The translations under genes and the position numbers were made by a program. The notes beneath the pieces were generated by a model, which was given only the letters and a program-made list of their open reading frames with translations, did not search any database and had not been told where the DNA came from. DNA of 64,000 bases, taken from positions 122,678-186,677 of the forward strand of contig JAFKFL010000017.1 in NCBI GenBank assembly GCA_017308235.1, read 5' to 3'. The DNA comes from Alphaproteobacteria bacterium (GTDB taxonomy: Bacteria > Pseudomonadota > Alphaproteobacteria > Reyranellales > Reyranellaceae). Positions 31,864 through 38,984 of this stretch are shown piece by piece; position 1 is the stretch's first letter; the number at the start of each line of letters is the position of its first letter.

Positions 31864-32991
31864 TTAGCGCATCGCCGATTGGAGAGCCAGGAAGCTGCCG
31901 AGCACCGTCTGCTTGCGGTCGAGATTGACGGCGTCGGCACGGGACAGCAGGTGGGCGACCTTTTCCCACGCCTCCATCCAGCGATCAAGACTTGCTGCCG
32001 CAAGCAATTTTTCCTGCAAGCCACGCTCGGCCGGCACAACGGCAGATCCCTCCCCGCCCACGGCCGCGTGACGGGCAAGTCCCTTCATCCATCCATCGAG
32101 CAGATAGTTGAGCGAGCGCCAGTCGGCATTCGCCTCCTCGCCACGGCGCGCAAAGCGTTCGGCGAAACCATGCAGGCGTGCCATGTCGATGTCGGGCAAG
32201 GTCGCGAGGACCTCGACCATCTCTCGGTAGAGGCCGAGGCTGCCCGCGCTTGCAAGCTCGAGTGCACGGCCTATGCTGCCGTCGGCGAGATCGGCAAGCG
32301 CCGCCCTCTCCTCCGCGGAGACGTTGGGTGCGTAGTCGCCCAGCAGACGCACGACCGTCTCCTGGGACAGTGGCTGCAGCGCAAGTCGCCGGCAGCGCGA
32401 ACGGATCGTCGGCAGCAAGCGTCCGGGCGCATGCGCCACGATCAGCAGCACCGCGTTGGGTGGCGGTTCCTCGAGGATCTTCAGAACCGCGTTGGCGGCA
32501 TTGCGATTCATTTCATCGGCGGCATCGACGATCGCCACGCGCCACGCGCCCATCGCAGGCGTCATGTGCATGAACTCGCCGAGGCCTCGCACGTCGTCGA
32601 CCGAGATCTCGGTGCGGATCCGGCCGGTGTCGGGATTGAGACTGCGGCGCAGGTGGAACAAATCGGGGTGTGATCGCGCATCGACCAGTGCACGGCCTGG
32701 CGCATCGGTGGCGACAGCAAGGTTCTCGGTCGCGCCCCCGAACAGGCCGCCCTGTTGGCCGGCCAGGAGAAAGCGGGTGAAGCGCCAGGCGAGTGTCGCC
32801 TTGCCGATGCCACGCGGGCCGGTGATCAGCCAGGCATGGTGCAGCCTGCCGCTCTGCTGGGCGGCGAGCATCGTGCGCTCGGCCGCTTCATGGCCGATTA
32901 GCCGATCGTTGCGCCAGGGTGGCGGCCAGTCATACGGCCACTCGAGCTTTTCAAGCTCGGTCGGATCGGCGCTCACCTTGCCCCGCGCCAT
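31864..32991 (-). CDS. holB: DNA polymerase III subunit delta'
   Basis: Clamp-loader subunit that helps put the sliding clamp on DNA. The 375 residues have the clamp-loader AAA+ pattern: GHEAAERTMLAAQQSGRLHHAWLI split as a sensor region, GPRGIGKATLAW in the P-loop position, RFHRR-type NPDTGRIRTEISVDDVR, IVDAADEMN and LKILEEPPPNAVLLI. The arginine-finger segment SRCRRLALQPL is present. Start taken as ATG 32991; a GTG one codon earlier directly abuts the tmk stop. Confidence 0.93.
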   Translation of the reverse strand: MARGKVSADPTELEKLEWPYDWPPPWRNDRLIGHEAAERTMLAAQQSGRLHHAWLITGPRGIGKATLAWRFTRFLLAGQQGGLFGGATENLAVATDAPGRALVDARSHPDLFHLRRSLNPDTGRIRTEISVDDVRGLGEFMHMTPAMGAWRVAIVDAADEMNRNAANAVLKILEEPPPNAVLLIVAHAPGRLLPTIRSRCRRLALQPLSQETVVRLLGDYAPNVSAEERAALADLADGSIGRALELASAGSLGLYREMVEVLATLPDIDMARLHGFAERFARRGEEANADWRSLNYLLDGWMKGLARHAAVGGEGSAVVPAERGLQEKLLAAASLDRWMEAWEKVAHLLSRADAVNLDRKQTVLGSFLALQSAMR

Positions 32992-32994
32992 CAC

Positions 32995-33633
32995 TCAGGC
33001 TCCCAACCGCTCGGTAACGGCGCGCACGACATCCTGCGCAACGTGTTCAGCCTCGCGATTGCTGTCGATCACCACGCATCGTTCCGGCTCGCGTCGAGCG
33101 ATCTCGAGGAAGCCCGTGCGCACGCGATCATGGAAAGCGCGTGGCAGGCTTTCGTAGCGCGTCTCCGTGCCGCGCCGTGCGGCGGCACGTGCAAGCCCTA
33201 CCTCAACCGGCAGATCGAGGATCAGCGTCAGGTCGGGCCTGAAATCACCGACGGCGAAACCATAGAGCCGATCGATCACATCGAGGTCGAGTCCGTGACC
33301 GTAGCCTTGATAGGCGCGCGTGGAATCGGCGAAGCGGTCGCTCACCACCCACGTGCCACGCTTCAGTGCCGGCCACACGGTTGCTCGCAAATGGTCGCGG
33401 CGGGCGGCGAAATGCAACAGCGCTTCGGTTGGTCCATCCCAGCGGTCCGTCGGGCCCTCAACCAGCAGCTTGCGCACCATCTCGGCGCCTGGCGAGCCGC
33501 CAGGTTCGCGTGTTGCAAGAACGGTGCGTCCCCGCTGCTCAAGCCAGCTCTTGAGATGTGCGATCTGCGTTGACTTCCCTGCTCCCTCTCCGCCTTCCAA
33601 GGTGATGAAGCGCCCTTGGTTGGCGGCCGTCAC
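32995..33633 (-). CDS. tmk: Thymidylate kinase
   Basis: Phosphorylates dTMP to dTDP. The 212 residues carry the P-loop FITLEGGEGAGKST, the TREPGGSPGAE motif, the DRFADSTRAYQGYG substrate block and DLPVEVGLARAAARRG as lid. The start is GTG 33633, overlapping the dac stop in GTGA, so translation is coupled to the upstream carboxypeptidase gene. Confidence 0.96.
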   Translation of the reverse strand: MTAANQGRFITLEGGEGAGKSTQIAHLKSWLEQRGRTVLATREPGGSPGAEMVRKLLVEGPTDRWDGPTEALLHFAARRDHLRATVWPALKRGTWVVSDRFADSTRAYQGYGHGLDLDVIDRLYGFAVGDFRPDLTLILDLPVEVGLARAAARRGTETRYESLPRAFHDRVRTGFLEIARREPERCVVIDSNREAEHVAQDVVRAVTERLGA

Positions 33634-34949
33634 GAGAGCCAGCCGAGGATGTAGTGCCGCGCCGTGGCCGCGAGGCGACCGACGATGCCGAGTTTTGCGA
33701 CATCGGCGCCGGTTTCCAGTGGGTATTCGACGGCGCGTCCGTCCGGCATGGTGATGACGGCGGTGCCGACTTTCGTGCCCTTGGCGATAGGCGCCTCGAG
33801 AGGGCCGTCGAACTTCGCGACAGCGCGCGGCTGTGCTGACTGCCCAGCGACGGTCGTGATCTGGACCGCGGTCGGAATGACGAGCGGTACCTTGTCCTGA
33901 ACACCGAGCCAGACCGGCGCCTCGGCGAGCGTGTCGCCGGCGCGGAAGATGGTCGTGTTGGTCGATTCGCGATAGCCCCATTCGATCAGGCGTGCCGTCT
34001 CGCGGGCGCGGTCGGCCATCGACTCAAGGCCGTTCAGCACCAGGACCAGGCGACGCCCGTCGCGGATGGCCGAGGTGGTCTGGCCGAAGCCACCCTCTTC
34101 CGTGTGTCCGGTCTTGAGGCCATCAACGCCGGGCACGGTCTTGAGCTCTAGATTGCGGTTCGGTTGGGTCTTGCCGTTGTAGGTGAACTCGCGCTGGGCG
34201 TAGTGCTGATAGAGCTTGGGGAAGTCCTTGATCGTCCGCTCGGCAAGCGTGGCCAAGTCTCGCGCCGTCACGAACTGGCCCTCTGCCGGCCAGCCTGACG
34301 CGTTCTTGAATACCGAACCTTTCAGACCAAGTTCGCGCGCCTTCTTGTTCATGCGGTCGGCGAAGGCTTCCTCGTTGCCGGCCATGCCTTCGGCGACCGC
34401 AACACTGGCATCATTGCCCGAGTCGACGATGATGCCCTGGATCAGGTCGAGGACACTCGCCTCGGCGCCGAGCTCAAGGAACATGGTCGAGGAATGAACG
34501 CCGCGGGTGATGGCATAGGCGCGTTCGCTGACCTTGAACTGCGTCTCGGGCTTGAGCTTGCCTGACTCCAGATCCTCGAACAGGAGGTAGGTCGTCATCA
34601 TCTTCGCCATCGACGACGGCGCCATCGGCTTGTCGGCATCCTTGGACAGCAATATGGCCCCGGTATTTGCGTCAATCATGTAGGCGTAGCGGGCGATCGT
34701 CGTCGTGCCGATCTGCGACGGCCCGGCAGCATCGAGCTTGGCCGCTTGGGCGGCGGCCGCCTGCTTGGGTCCCATGGGTTTGCCTGCGGGCTTCGCAGGC
34801 GCCGGTGGAGGCTTCTGCGCCTGGGTGCGTTTCGCAGGCTCCTGCCGCTGGGCATGAGCTTCGGGAGCGAGGCTCGCCGCGCCGGCCATTGCAACAACGG
34901 CGGCAAGGCAGAGCAGTCGATCAATCGGCCACGACACGGGCATCACCAT
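33630..34949 (-). CDS. D-alanyl-D-alanine carboxypeptidase (PBP5/6 family)
   Basis: Periplasmic penicillin-binding protein that trims the terminal D-Ala of peptidoglycan pentapeptides. In 439 residues: a signal peptide (LLCLAAVVAMAGAASLAPEAHA), a Pro/Ala/Lys-rich linker, SxxK as PSSMAKMM (around residue 112), SGN in IVDSGNDAS, KTG in VDGLKTGHTEEG and a C-terminal beta-rich domain. ATG 34949 overlaps the rlpA stop; ATG 34943 is nearly as good. Part of the wall-remodelling end of the operon with rlpA and mltB. Confidence 0.95.
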   Translation of the reverse strand: MVMPVSWPIDRLLCLAAVVAMAGAASLAPEAHAQRQEPAKRTQAQKPPPAPAKPAGKPMGPKQAAAAQAAKLDAAGPSQIGTTTIARYAYMIDANTGAILLSKDADKPMAPSSMAKMMTTYLLFEDLESGKLKPETQFKVSERAYAITRGVHSSTMFLELGAEASVLDLIQGIIVDSGNDASVAVAEGMAGNEEAFADRMNKKARELGLKGSVFKNASGWPAEGQFVTARDLATLAERTIKDFPKLYQHYAQREFTYNGKTQPNRNLELKTVPGVDGLKTGHTEEGGFGQTTSAIRDGRRLVLVLNGLESMADRARETARLIEWGYRESTNTTIFRAGDTLAEAPVWLGVQDKVPLVIPTAVQITTVAGQSAQPRAVAKFDGPLEAPIAKGTKVGTAVITMPDGRAVEYPLETGADVAKLGIVGRLAATARHYILGWLS

Positions 34950-35979
34950 AACCTGAACGCTTCAGCCGATCGGCGACAATGCCGGCGGCATCGGAAGTCG
35001 TATACGGCCCAAGGCGAACGCGAAAGACCTCGCGTCCACCGGACTGGGCCTGGGAAATCTCGGTCGCGCCGTAGCTCGCGATCAGGCCGCGTTGGCGCTC
35101 GGCATTGGTCATTGTGGAAAACGCTCCCGCTTGGACGTAGTAACCGCCAGGCGTGTGCGGCGAGAGCGAGGCTATTGTGGGGCCACTTGGGCCGGCAGGA
35201 CGAGGCGGCGGCGCACCCGCGGGCGGGGTCGCCCATACGAGCTGCTCGGCCGGGCGTGGTGGCGAAGCTTGCTGTGGCGGGGGTGAAGGTGCCGGTGGCG
35301 GCGCCACGGTCCGAGATGGTTCAGGGGCTGGGGGCGGTGCCTGGGCAACAGCCGTCGCGGGTGGTGGTGTGCCGCGCCCGGACTCCACGCGAGCGATGGC
35401 TGCCTCCTGCTCCGCCGGCCCGCCGCCGCTGATGGCCACATCCTTCACGGCCATGCTCTCTGCTGAAAGCTGGTCGATGCGGATGTGGGCTGTCCCCGCT
35501 CCGATCATGCCCAGTTCCTCGGCTGTCGCGCGAGACACGTCGAGGATTCGGCTGCGTGCATAGGGGCCGCGGTCGTTGATGCGCACCGTGGTCGAACGGC
35601 CGTTGTCGAGATTGGTGACTCGGACCACGCTGGGCATTTGCAGCGTACGGTGCGCGGCGGTCCGCTCGGACTGATTGTAGACCTCGCCGTTCGCTGTATT
35701 GCGGCCGTGGAAACCGGGCCCGTACCACGAGGCCATGCCCGTTTCGGTATGGTTGAACTCCTCGCGCGGAACATAGGTCGTGCCGTCGATCGTGTAGGGA
35801 TTGCCGACCTTGTAGGCCCCCCGGCTTGCCGTCGAGCCGCCGCCGCTGCCGCCACGATGAGAGCCGCAGCCGGCCATCGATGTAACCACGAGCAGCAGAA
35901 TGCAGCTTCGCAGGAGTGGCTGGCGTCTCGAAACAAGGATGTCAACTAATGGCGCCATCTGGGGGAGACGATACAACAT
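34921..35979 (-). CDS. rlpA: RlpA-like lipoprotein with SPOR domain
   Basis: Septal lytic transglycosylase-type lipoprotein. In 352 residues: a lipoprotein signal with lipobox SMAGC near residue 38, the double-psi beta-barrel (ASWYGPGFHGRNTANGE, RVTNLDNGRSTTVRIND, DRGPYARSRILDVSRAT), a long Pro/Ala linker and a C-terminal SPOR domain (GGYYVQAGAFSTMTNAERQ) that binds denuded glycan at the division site. Starts at 35979 or 35958 are both possible. Sits between mltB and the carboxypeptidase. Confidence 0.92.
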   Translation of the reverse strand: MLYRLPQMAPLVDILVSRRQPLLRSCILLLVVTSMAGCGSHRGGSGGGSTASRGAYKVGNPYTIDGTTYVPREEFNHTETGMASWYGPGFHGRNTANGEVYNQSERTAAHRTLQMPSVVRVTNLDNGRSTTVRINDRGPYARSRILDVSRATAEELGMIGAGTAHIRIDQLSAESMAVKDVAISGGGPAEQEAAIARVESGRGTPPPATAVAQAPPPAPEPSRTVAPPPAPSPPPQQASPPRPAEQLVWATPPAGAPPPRPAGPSGPTIASLSPHTPGGYYVQAGAFSTMTNAERQRGLIASYGATEISQAQSGGREVFRVRLGPYTTSDAAGIVADRLKRSGYGDARVVAD

Positions 35980-35992
35980 CTTGCGGCTCACG

Positions 35993-36880
35993 TCAGGCGG
36001 CAGCAATGCGGTCGGACAACAAGCCGACCGCCAGCGCAAAGAAATCGGACTGGTTCCAGCGCAGGATGACCCGGAAGTTTTCCGTCGTCCGATAGGTCGG
36101 GCCGCCGGCACCACTCGGCCGGACGATCCGTTCACCCTTGGCTGCGACCGCGGAGCTTTCCACTTCCTGGCCCCAACTGAGGCCCGGCCGCCATCCGACG
36201 CGATGCAGGTAGTTGACGGTCGAGGCGAAGACATCCGCTTTGCTGGTCCAGATGTCGTAACGGCCGTCGCCGTCGCCGTCGGCCGCATAGAGCAGGAACG
36301 TCGTCGGAATGAACTGGCATTGGCCCATAGCGCCGGCCCATGAGCCTTTCATCTGATGCAGTGCGACATGGCCTTGCGAGACGATCTTGAGGGCGGCGAT
36401 CAGCTGGGCGCGAAAGAACGAAGCCCGGAAGCCGTTGAACGCCAGCGTGGCAAGCGCGGGAACGACCTCGAAATCGCCCAGCCGTTCGCCGTACTTGCTC
36501 TCGATGCCCCAGAGCGCCACGACGACCGACGGCGGAAGGCCTGCCGGCCCCGCGATGCGCTCGACCAGGGCCCGGTTTTCCTTGAGGAGCGCCCGGCCGC
36601 GGCTCACCCGCTCTGGTGAGACAACGAGCTCGAGATAGCGCTCGAAGGTCATCTTGAACTCGGGCTGGTTGTGCGCGAGCTCGAGCACCTTCGGTATCTG
36701 CTGCACCGACCGCAGCGCCGAATCGGCTGTGCCACTATCAACGCCGGCCCTCAGGGCTTCGGCGCGTACACCATCCAGCCATGCGGCAAAGCGGGCGTCG
36801 CTCGACTGAGCCCAAGCCATCGTCGGGCCGAGCATCAAGCCTGTACAAACGATCCGCCGGCCGACACGAGAGGGGAACAT
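35993..36880 (-). CDS. Lytic murein transglycosylase (MltB family)
   Basis: Cleaves the glycan backbone of peptidoglycan to 1,6-anhydro ends. The 295 residues start with a signal peptide (MLGPTMAWAQS), then FAAWLDGVRAEALRAG, the catalytic Glu in WGIESKYGERLGDFEVV, HQMKGSWAGAMGQCQFIPTTF and DGDGRYDIW. It lacks the C-terminal peptidoglycan-binding domain found in longer relatives. GGAGGA precedes the start. First gene of the mltB-rlpA-dac-tmk-holB-metG-tatD string. Confidence 0.92.
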   Translation of the reverse strand: MFPSRVGRRIVCTGLMLGPTMAWAQSSDARFAAWLDGVRAEALRAGVDSGTADSALRSVQQIPKVLELAHNQPEFKMTFERYLELVVSPERVSRGRALLKENRALVERIAGPAGLPPSVVVALWGIESKYGERLGDFEVVPALATLAFNGFRASFFRAQLIAALKIVSQGHVALHQMKGSWAGAMGQCQFIPTTFLLYAADGDGDGRYDIWTSKADVFASTVNYLHRVGWRPGLSWGQEVESSAVAAKGERIVRPSGAGGPTYRTTENFRVILRWNQSDFFALAVGLLSDRIAAA

Positions 36881-37014
36881 GTCGACTAATCCTCCGGTTT
36901 CTAGCGAAGGAAGTTATTTAGGTCCTTGTAAATACTGCAAGATGCGTCGCAGCGCCAGAGGCACGACGATCGCCATGTACCGGACGTACCGAACAGGCTA
37001 ACAAGCGCCTCCCG

Positions 37015-37104
<90 letters not shown>

Positions 37105-37117
37105 AACGCATTCAAAG

Positions 37118-37148
37118 TTTGATGGGCGGTATGGCCGCCCCGATCAAA
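37118..37148. terminator. Long hairpin between tRNA-Ser and convergent LLM gene
   Basis: TTTGAT-GGGCGG pairs with CCGCCC and, after a two-base bulge, ATCAAA, with a five-base loop. It lies 13 bases past the tRNA and overlaps the LLM stop codon. There is no U-run on either strand, so it may act as a bidirectional terminator or processing/stability hairpin. Confidence 0.4.
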
Positions 37149-37986
37149 TCGCGCGCATCACAGCCGCACCTTTATCGAGCAGCGGCAGGACCTTGTCCCT
37201 GGCCTGGGGCTGAGAAGCGAAGACAACGCGATCAACACCGGCATCACGAGCGCGCTTGACCGCGTCGGCATTCATGGCGCCGCCGAACAGTGTGACCGGC
37301 ACGTCTGATTCCGCGCGGCCGGCCTTCTTCACCATCTCGCGGAACGGCGGCAGCATCGCCAGGACATCCCCGCCCCGGCCGTCGAGCGGTGCCCAACCGT
37401 CGGCGTAGGCAGCGGCGCGGCGTGCGCCGTGTGGAAAGCCGCCTCCGACAATGATCGGCGGGTTTGGCTTCTGCACCGGCTTGGGCCACTGGATCATCTC
37501 GTCGAACTTGACGAACTCACCGCTGTATTTCGGCTTCGGCTGCGCCCAGATCTCCTTCATGGCTTCGACGCGCTCGCGCATCAGCTTGAAGCGCGTGTCG
37601 AAAGCGGTGCCGTGATTGGCCATCTCCTCGGCATTCCAGCCGCCGCCGATGCCGAACAGCACGCGGCCGTTCGAAATCCGGTCGATGGTGGCGATCTCCT
37701 TGGCGGTATGGATGGGATCGCGCTGCACGACCAGGCAGACGCCGGTGCCGACCTTGATGGTCTTCGTGACCACCGCGGCTGCCGTCATGGCGATAAAGGG
37801 ATCGTAACCCTCGTAGTAGAATTTCGGCAGCTCGGCCCCGCCAGGCCAGGGAGATTTGCGGCTGGTCGGGATGTGACTGTGCTCGGGAAAAAAGAGCGAT
37901 TCGAATCCGCGCGCTTCGGCCTCGATGGCAAGCTCGTGCGGCGGCATCGAGTGTTCCGTCGCAAACATCGTAAAGCCAATCTTCAT
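37144..37986 (-). CDS. LLM-class flavin/F420-dependent oxidoreductase
   Basis: A luciferase-like TIM-barrel monooxygenase of 280 residues. Family marks are the start KIGFTMFATEHSM, GFESLFFPEHSHIP, KVGTGVCLVVQRDPIHTAKE, ATIDRISNGRVLFGIGGGWN and IVGGGFPHGARRAA. Such proteins use FMNH2 or F420; which one applies and the substrate cannot be read. No neighbour on the same strand gives a hint: a gene-free repeat region lies upstream. Confidence 0.88.
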   Translation of the reverse strand: MKIGFTMFATEHSMPPHELAIEAEARGFESLFFPEHSHIPTSRKSPWPGGAELPKFYYEGYDPFIAMTAAAVVTKTIKVGTGVCLVVQRDPIHTAKEIATIDRISNGRVLFGIGGGWNAEEMANHGTAFDTRFKLMRERVEAMKEIWAQPKPKYSGEFVKFDEMIQWPKPVQKPNPPIIVGGGFPHGARRAAAYADGWAPLDGRGGDVLAMLPPFREMVKKAGRAESDVPVTLFGGAMNADAVKRARDAGVDRVVFASQPQARDKVLPLLDKGAAVMRAI

Positions 37987-38308
37987 TGAGCGTCCTCCGT
38001 CGTGGGTGACGGACGTTAGCCGATTTGCCGAAACCCAGAAGAGGCCGGAACGAAAAAACCTGGAAACCGAATAGTAACCAGTCTCTCGCTCATGTTCTGC
38101 CCGCCGACACTCTCTTCCATGTAGCGATGTACGCGAGCCTTCTGAAACATGGACAGCGCCAGTATCTCCTGCCAGGTGTGCTCGCTCGCTCTCTCGGCTC
38201 CGCGGCCGCGCTCACCTCGGAGACGGCAAAGAGCGAGAGAAGCGACGGCAGATCGGAAGCGCGAGCGAGGCGAGCGACAGGCATGTTGAGCAGTCATATA
38301 CTTCCAAG
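37987..38308. other. Gene-free spacer upstream of the LLM gene
   Basis: No open frame here looks like a protein in codon usage or composition. Short GAGCGAG/CTCGCTC-type runs occur at 38168-38185 and 38228-38278. The stretch leads into the inverted-repeat cluster. Confidence 0.5.
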
Positions 38309-38327
38309 CGAAGGCCGCCAGCGCCGT

Positions 38328-38443
38328 CGAACACCGCCAACCGTGTAGAGTTGGCGGTCTTCGACAGTGGACCAATGAAAAAGGCCCATTCCATCGATAT
38401 TCTTCCGAAGGCCGCCAAGGACTGGAAGTGCTGGCGGTCTTGG
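38328..38443 (+). repeat. Inverted-repeat element, copy 1
   Basis: Two stem-loops (38328-38363 with a 12-base loop, and 38406-38443 with a 14-base loop) flank a 42-base centre. The element is 116 bases long and is matched in reverse orientation by copy 2; the two centres agree at about 26 of 42 positions by hand alignment. Confidence 0.6.
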
Positions 38444-38490
38444 AAGAGTCCCGATCGACCCGAGCGATTGCCGAAGACCGCCACGGCCAT

Positions 38491-38605
38491 CGAAGGCCGC
38501 CGATCTTTTCCGCACTTGGCGGTCTTCGGTAAAGTATCGATAGTATATGTATTTTATTATGGTCACTTGTCGAAGACCGCCAATGAATCTTGATGGCGGT
38601 CTTCG
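38491..38605 (-). repeat. Inverted-repeat element, copy 2
   Basis: A 115-base reverse-oriented counterpart of copy 1, with hairpins at 38491-38528 and 38571-38605 around a 42-base AT-rich centre (38529-38570). The 38571-38605 hairpin has a perfect 12-bp stem and an 11-base loop. Confidence 0.6.
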
Positions 38606-38629
38606 CCGTGTCGGGAAGGATCGCCGTGA

Positions 38630-38944
38630 TCAATTACCCTCTGCGGTCTTGGGCGCTGCTGCCGGATTCCACTGGCCGCGGCGCATGCGGGTAATGCGGA
38701 CCGATGTGAAAAGGCCGGCACGGCGAAACGGTTCGTTTTCCGAGAACGTCTCGGCAGCCTTCCGGTTCGGGACATTCAGTACCAGCATGCTGCCGATACG
38801 CGTCTTACCGTCCTCGGCCAGAAGCGCTCCACCCAAAACCAGGATATCCCGATGCTCTTCGAGATAGGCGAGGTGAATGTCGCGTGTGACCGAACGGATT
38901 TCCGCGCTGCGCGGGCCGTCTTCCATGTAGATGACGTAGAGCAC
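38630..38944 (-). CDS. YciI-like (YCII-related) protein
   Basis: A 104-residue dimeric alpha/beta-barrel protein of the YCII family: LYVIYMEDGPRS, HLAYLEEHRDILVLGGALL and SMLVLNVPNRKAAETF followed by DPF-like ENEPFRRAGLF. GTG 38944 is chosen because AGGCAGGG stands upstream and because it yields the typical family start. Function unknown; some relatives are dehalogenase-like or accessory enzymes. The last codons (PKTAEGN) overlap a degenerate copy of the nearby repeat motif. Confidence 0.8.
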   Translation of the reverse strand: MLYVIYMEDGPRSAEIRSVTRDIHLAYLEEHRDILVLGGALLAEDGKTRIGSMLVLNVPNRKAAETFSENEPFRRAGLFTSVRITRMRRGQWNPAAAPKTAEGN

Positions 38945-38984
38945 AGCACCCTGCCTCGTCCATTGTACGACCGATGGACTATTC

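Larger units (their letters stand above)
38309..38605. repeat. Cluster of ten 12-bp inverted-repeat motifs (REP/BIME-like)
   Basis: Ten copies of CGAAGRCCGCCA or its complement TGGCGGTCTTCG lie at 38309, 38328, 38352(-), 38406, 38432(-), 38472, 38491, 38517(-), 38571 and 38594(-); the last copies are exact and pair over 12-13 bp. An eleventh degenerate copy at 38641-38652 lies in the end of the YciI-like gene. Spacers are AT-richer than the genome. Confidence 0.8.

Noticed and set aside
38309..38605. CRISPR array
   Set aside because: Motifs alternate in orientation, are only 12 bases long, and the spacing is irregular (7 to 42 bases).
38016..38633. 205-codon open frame through the repeat region
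   Set aside because: Composition is repetitive and reflects the repeats; no ribosome site or recognisable domain.
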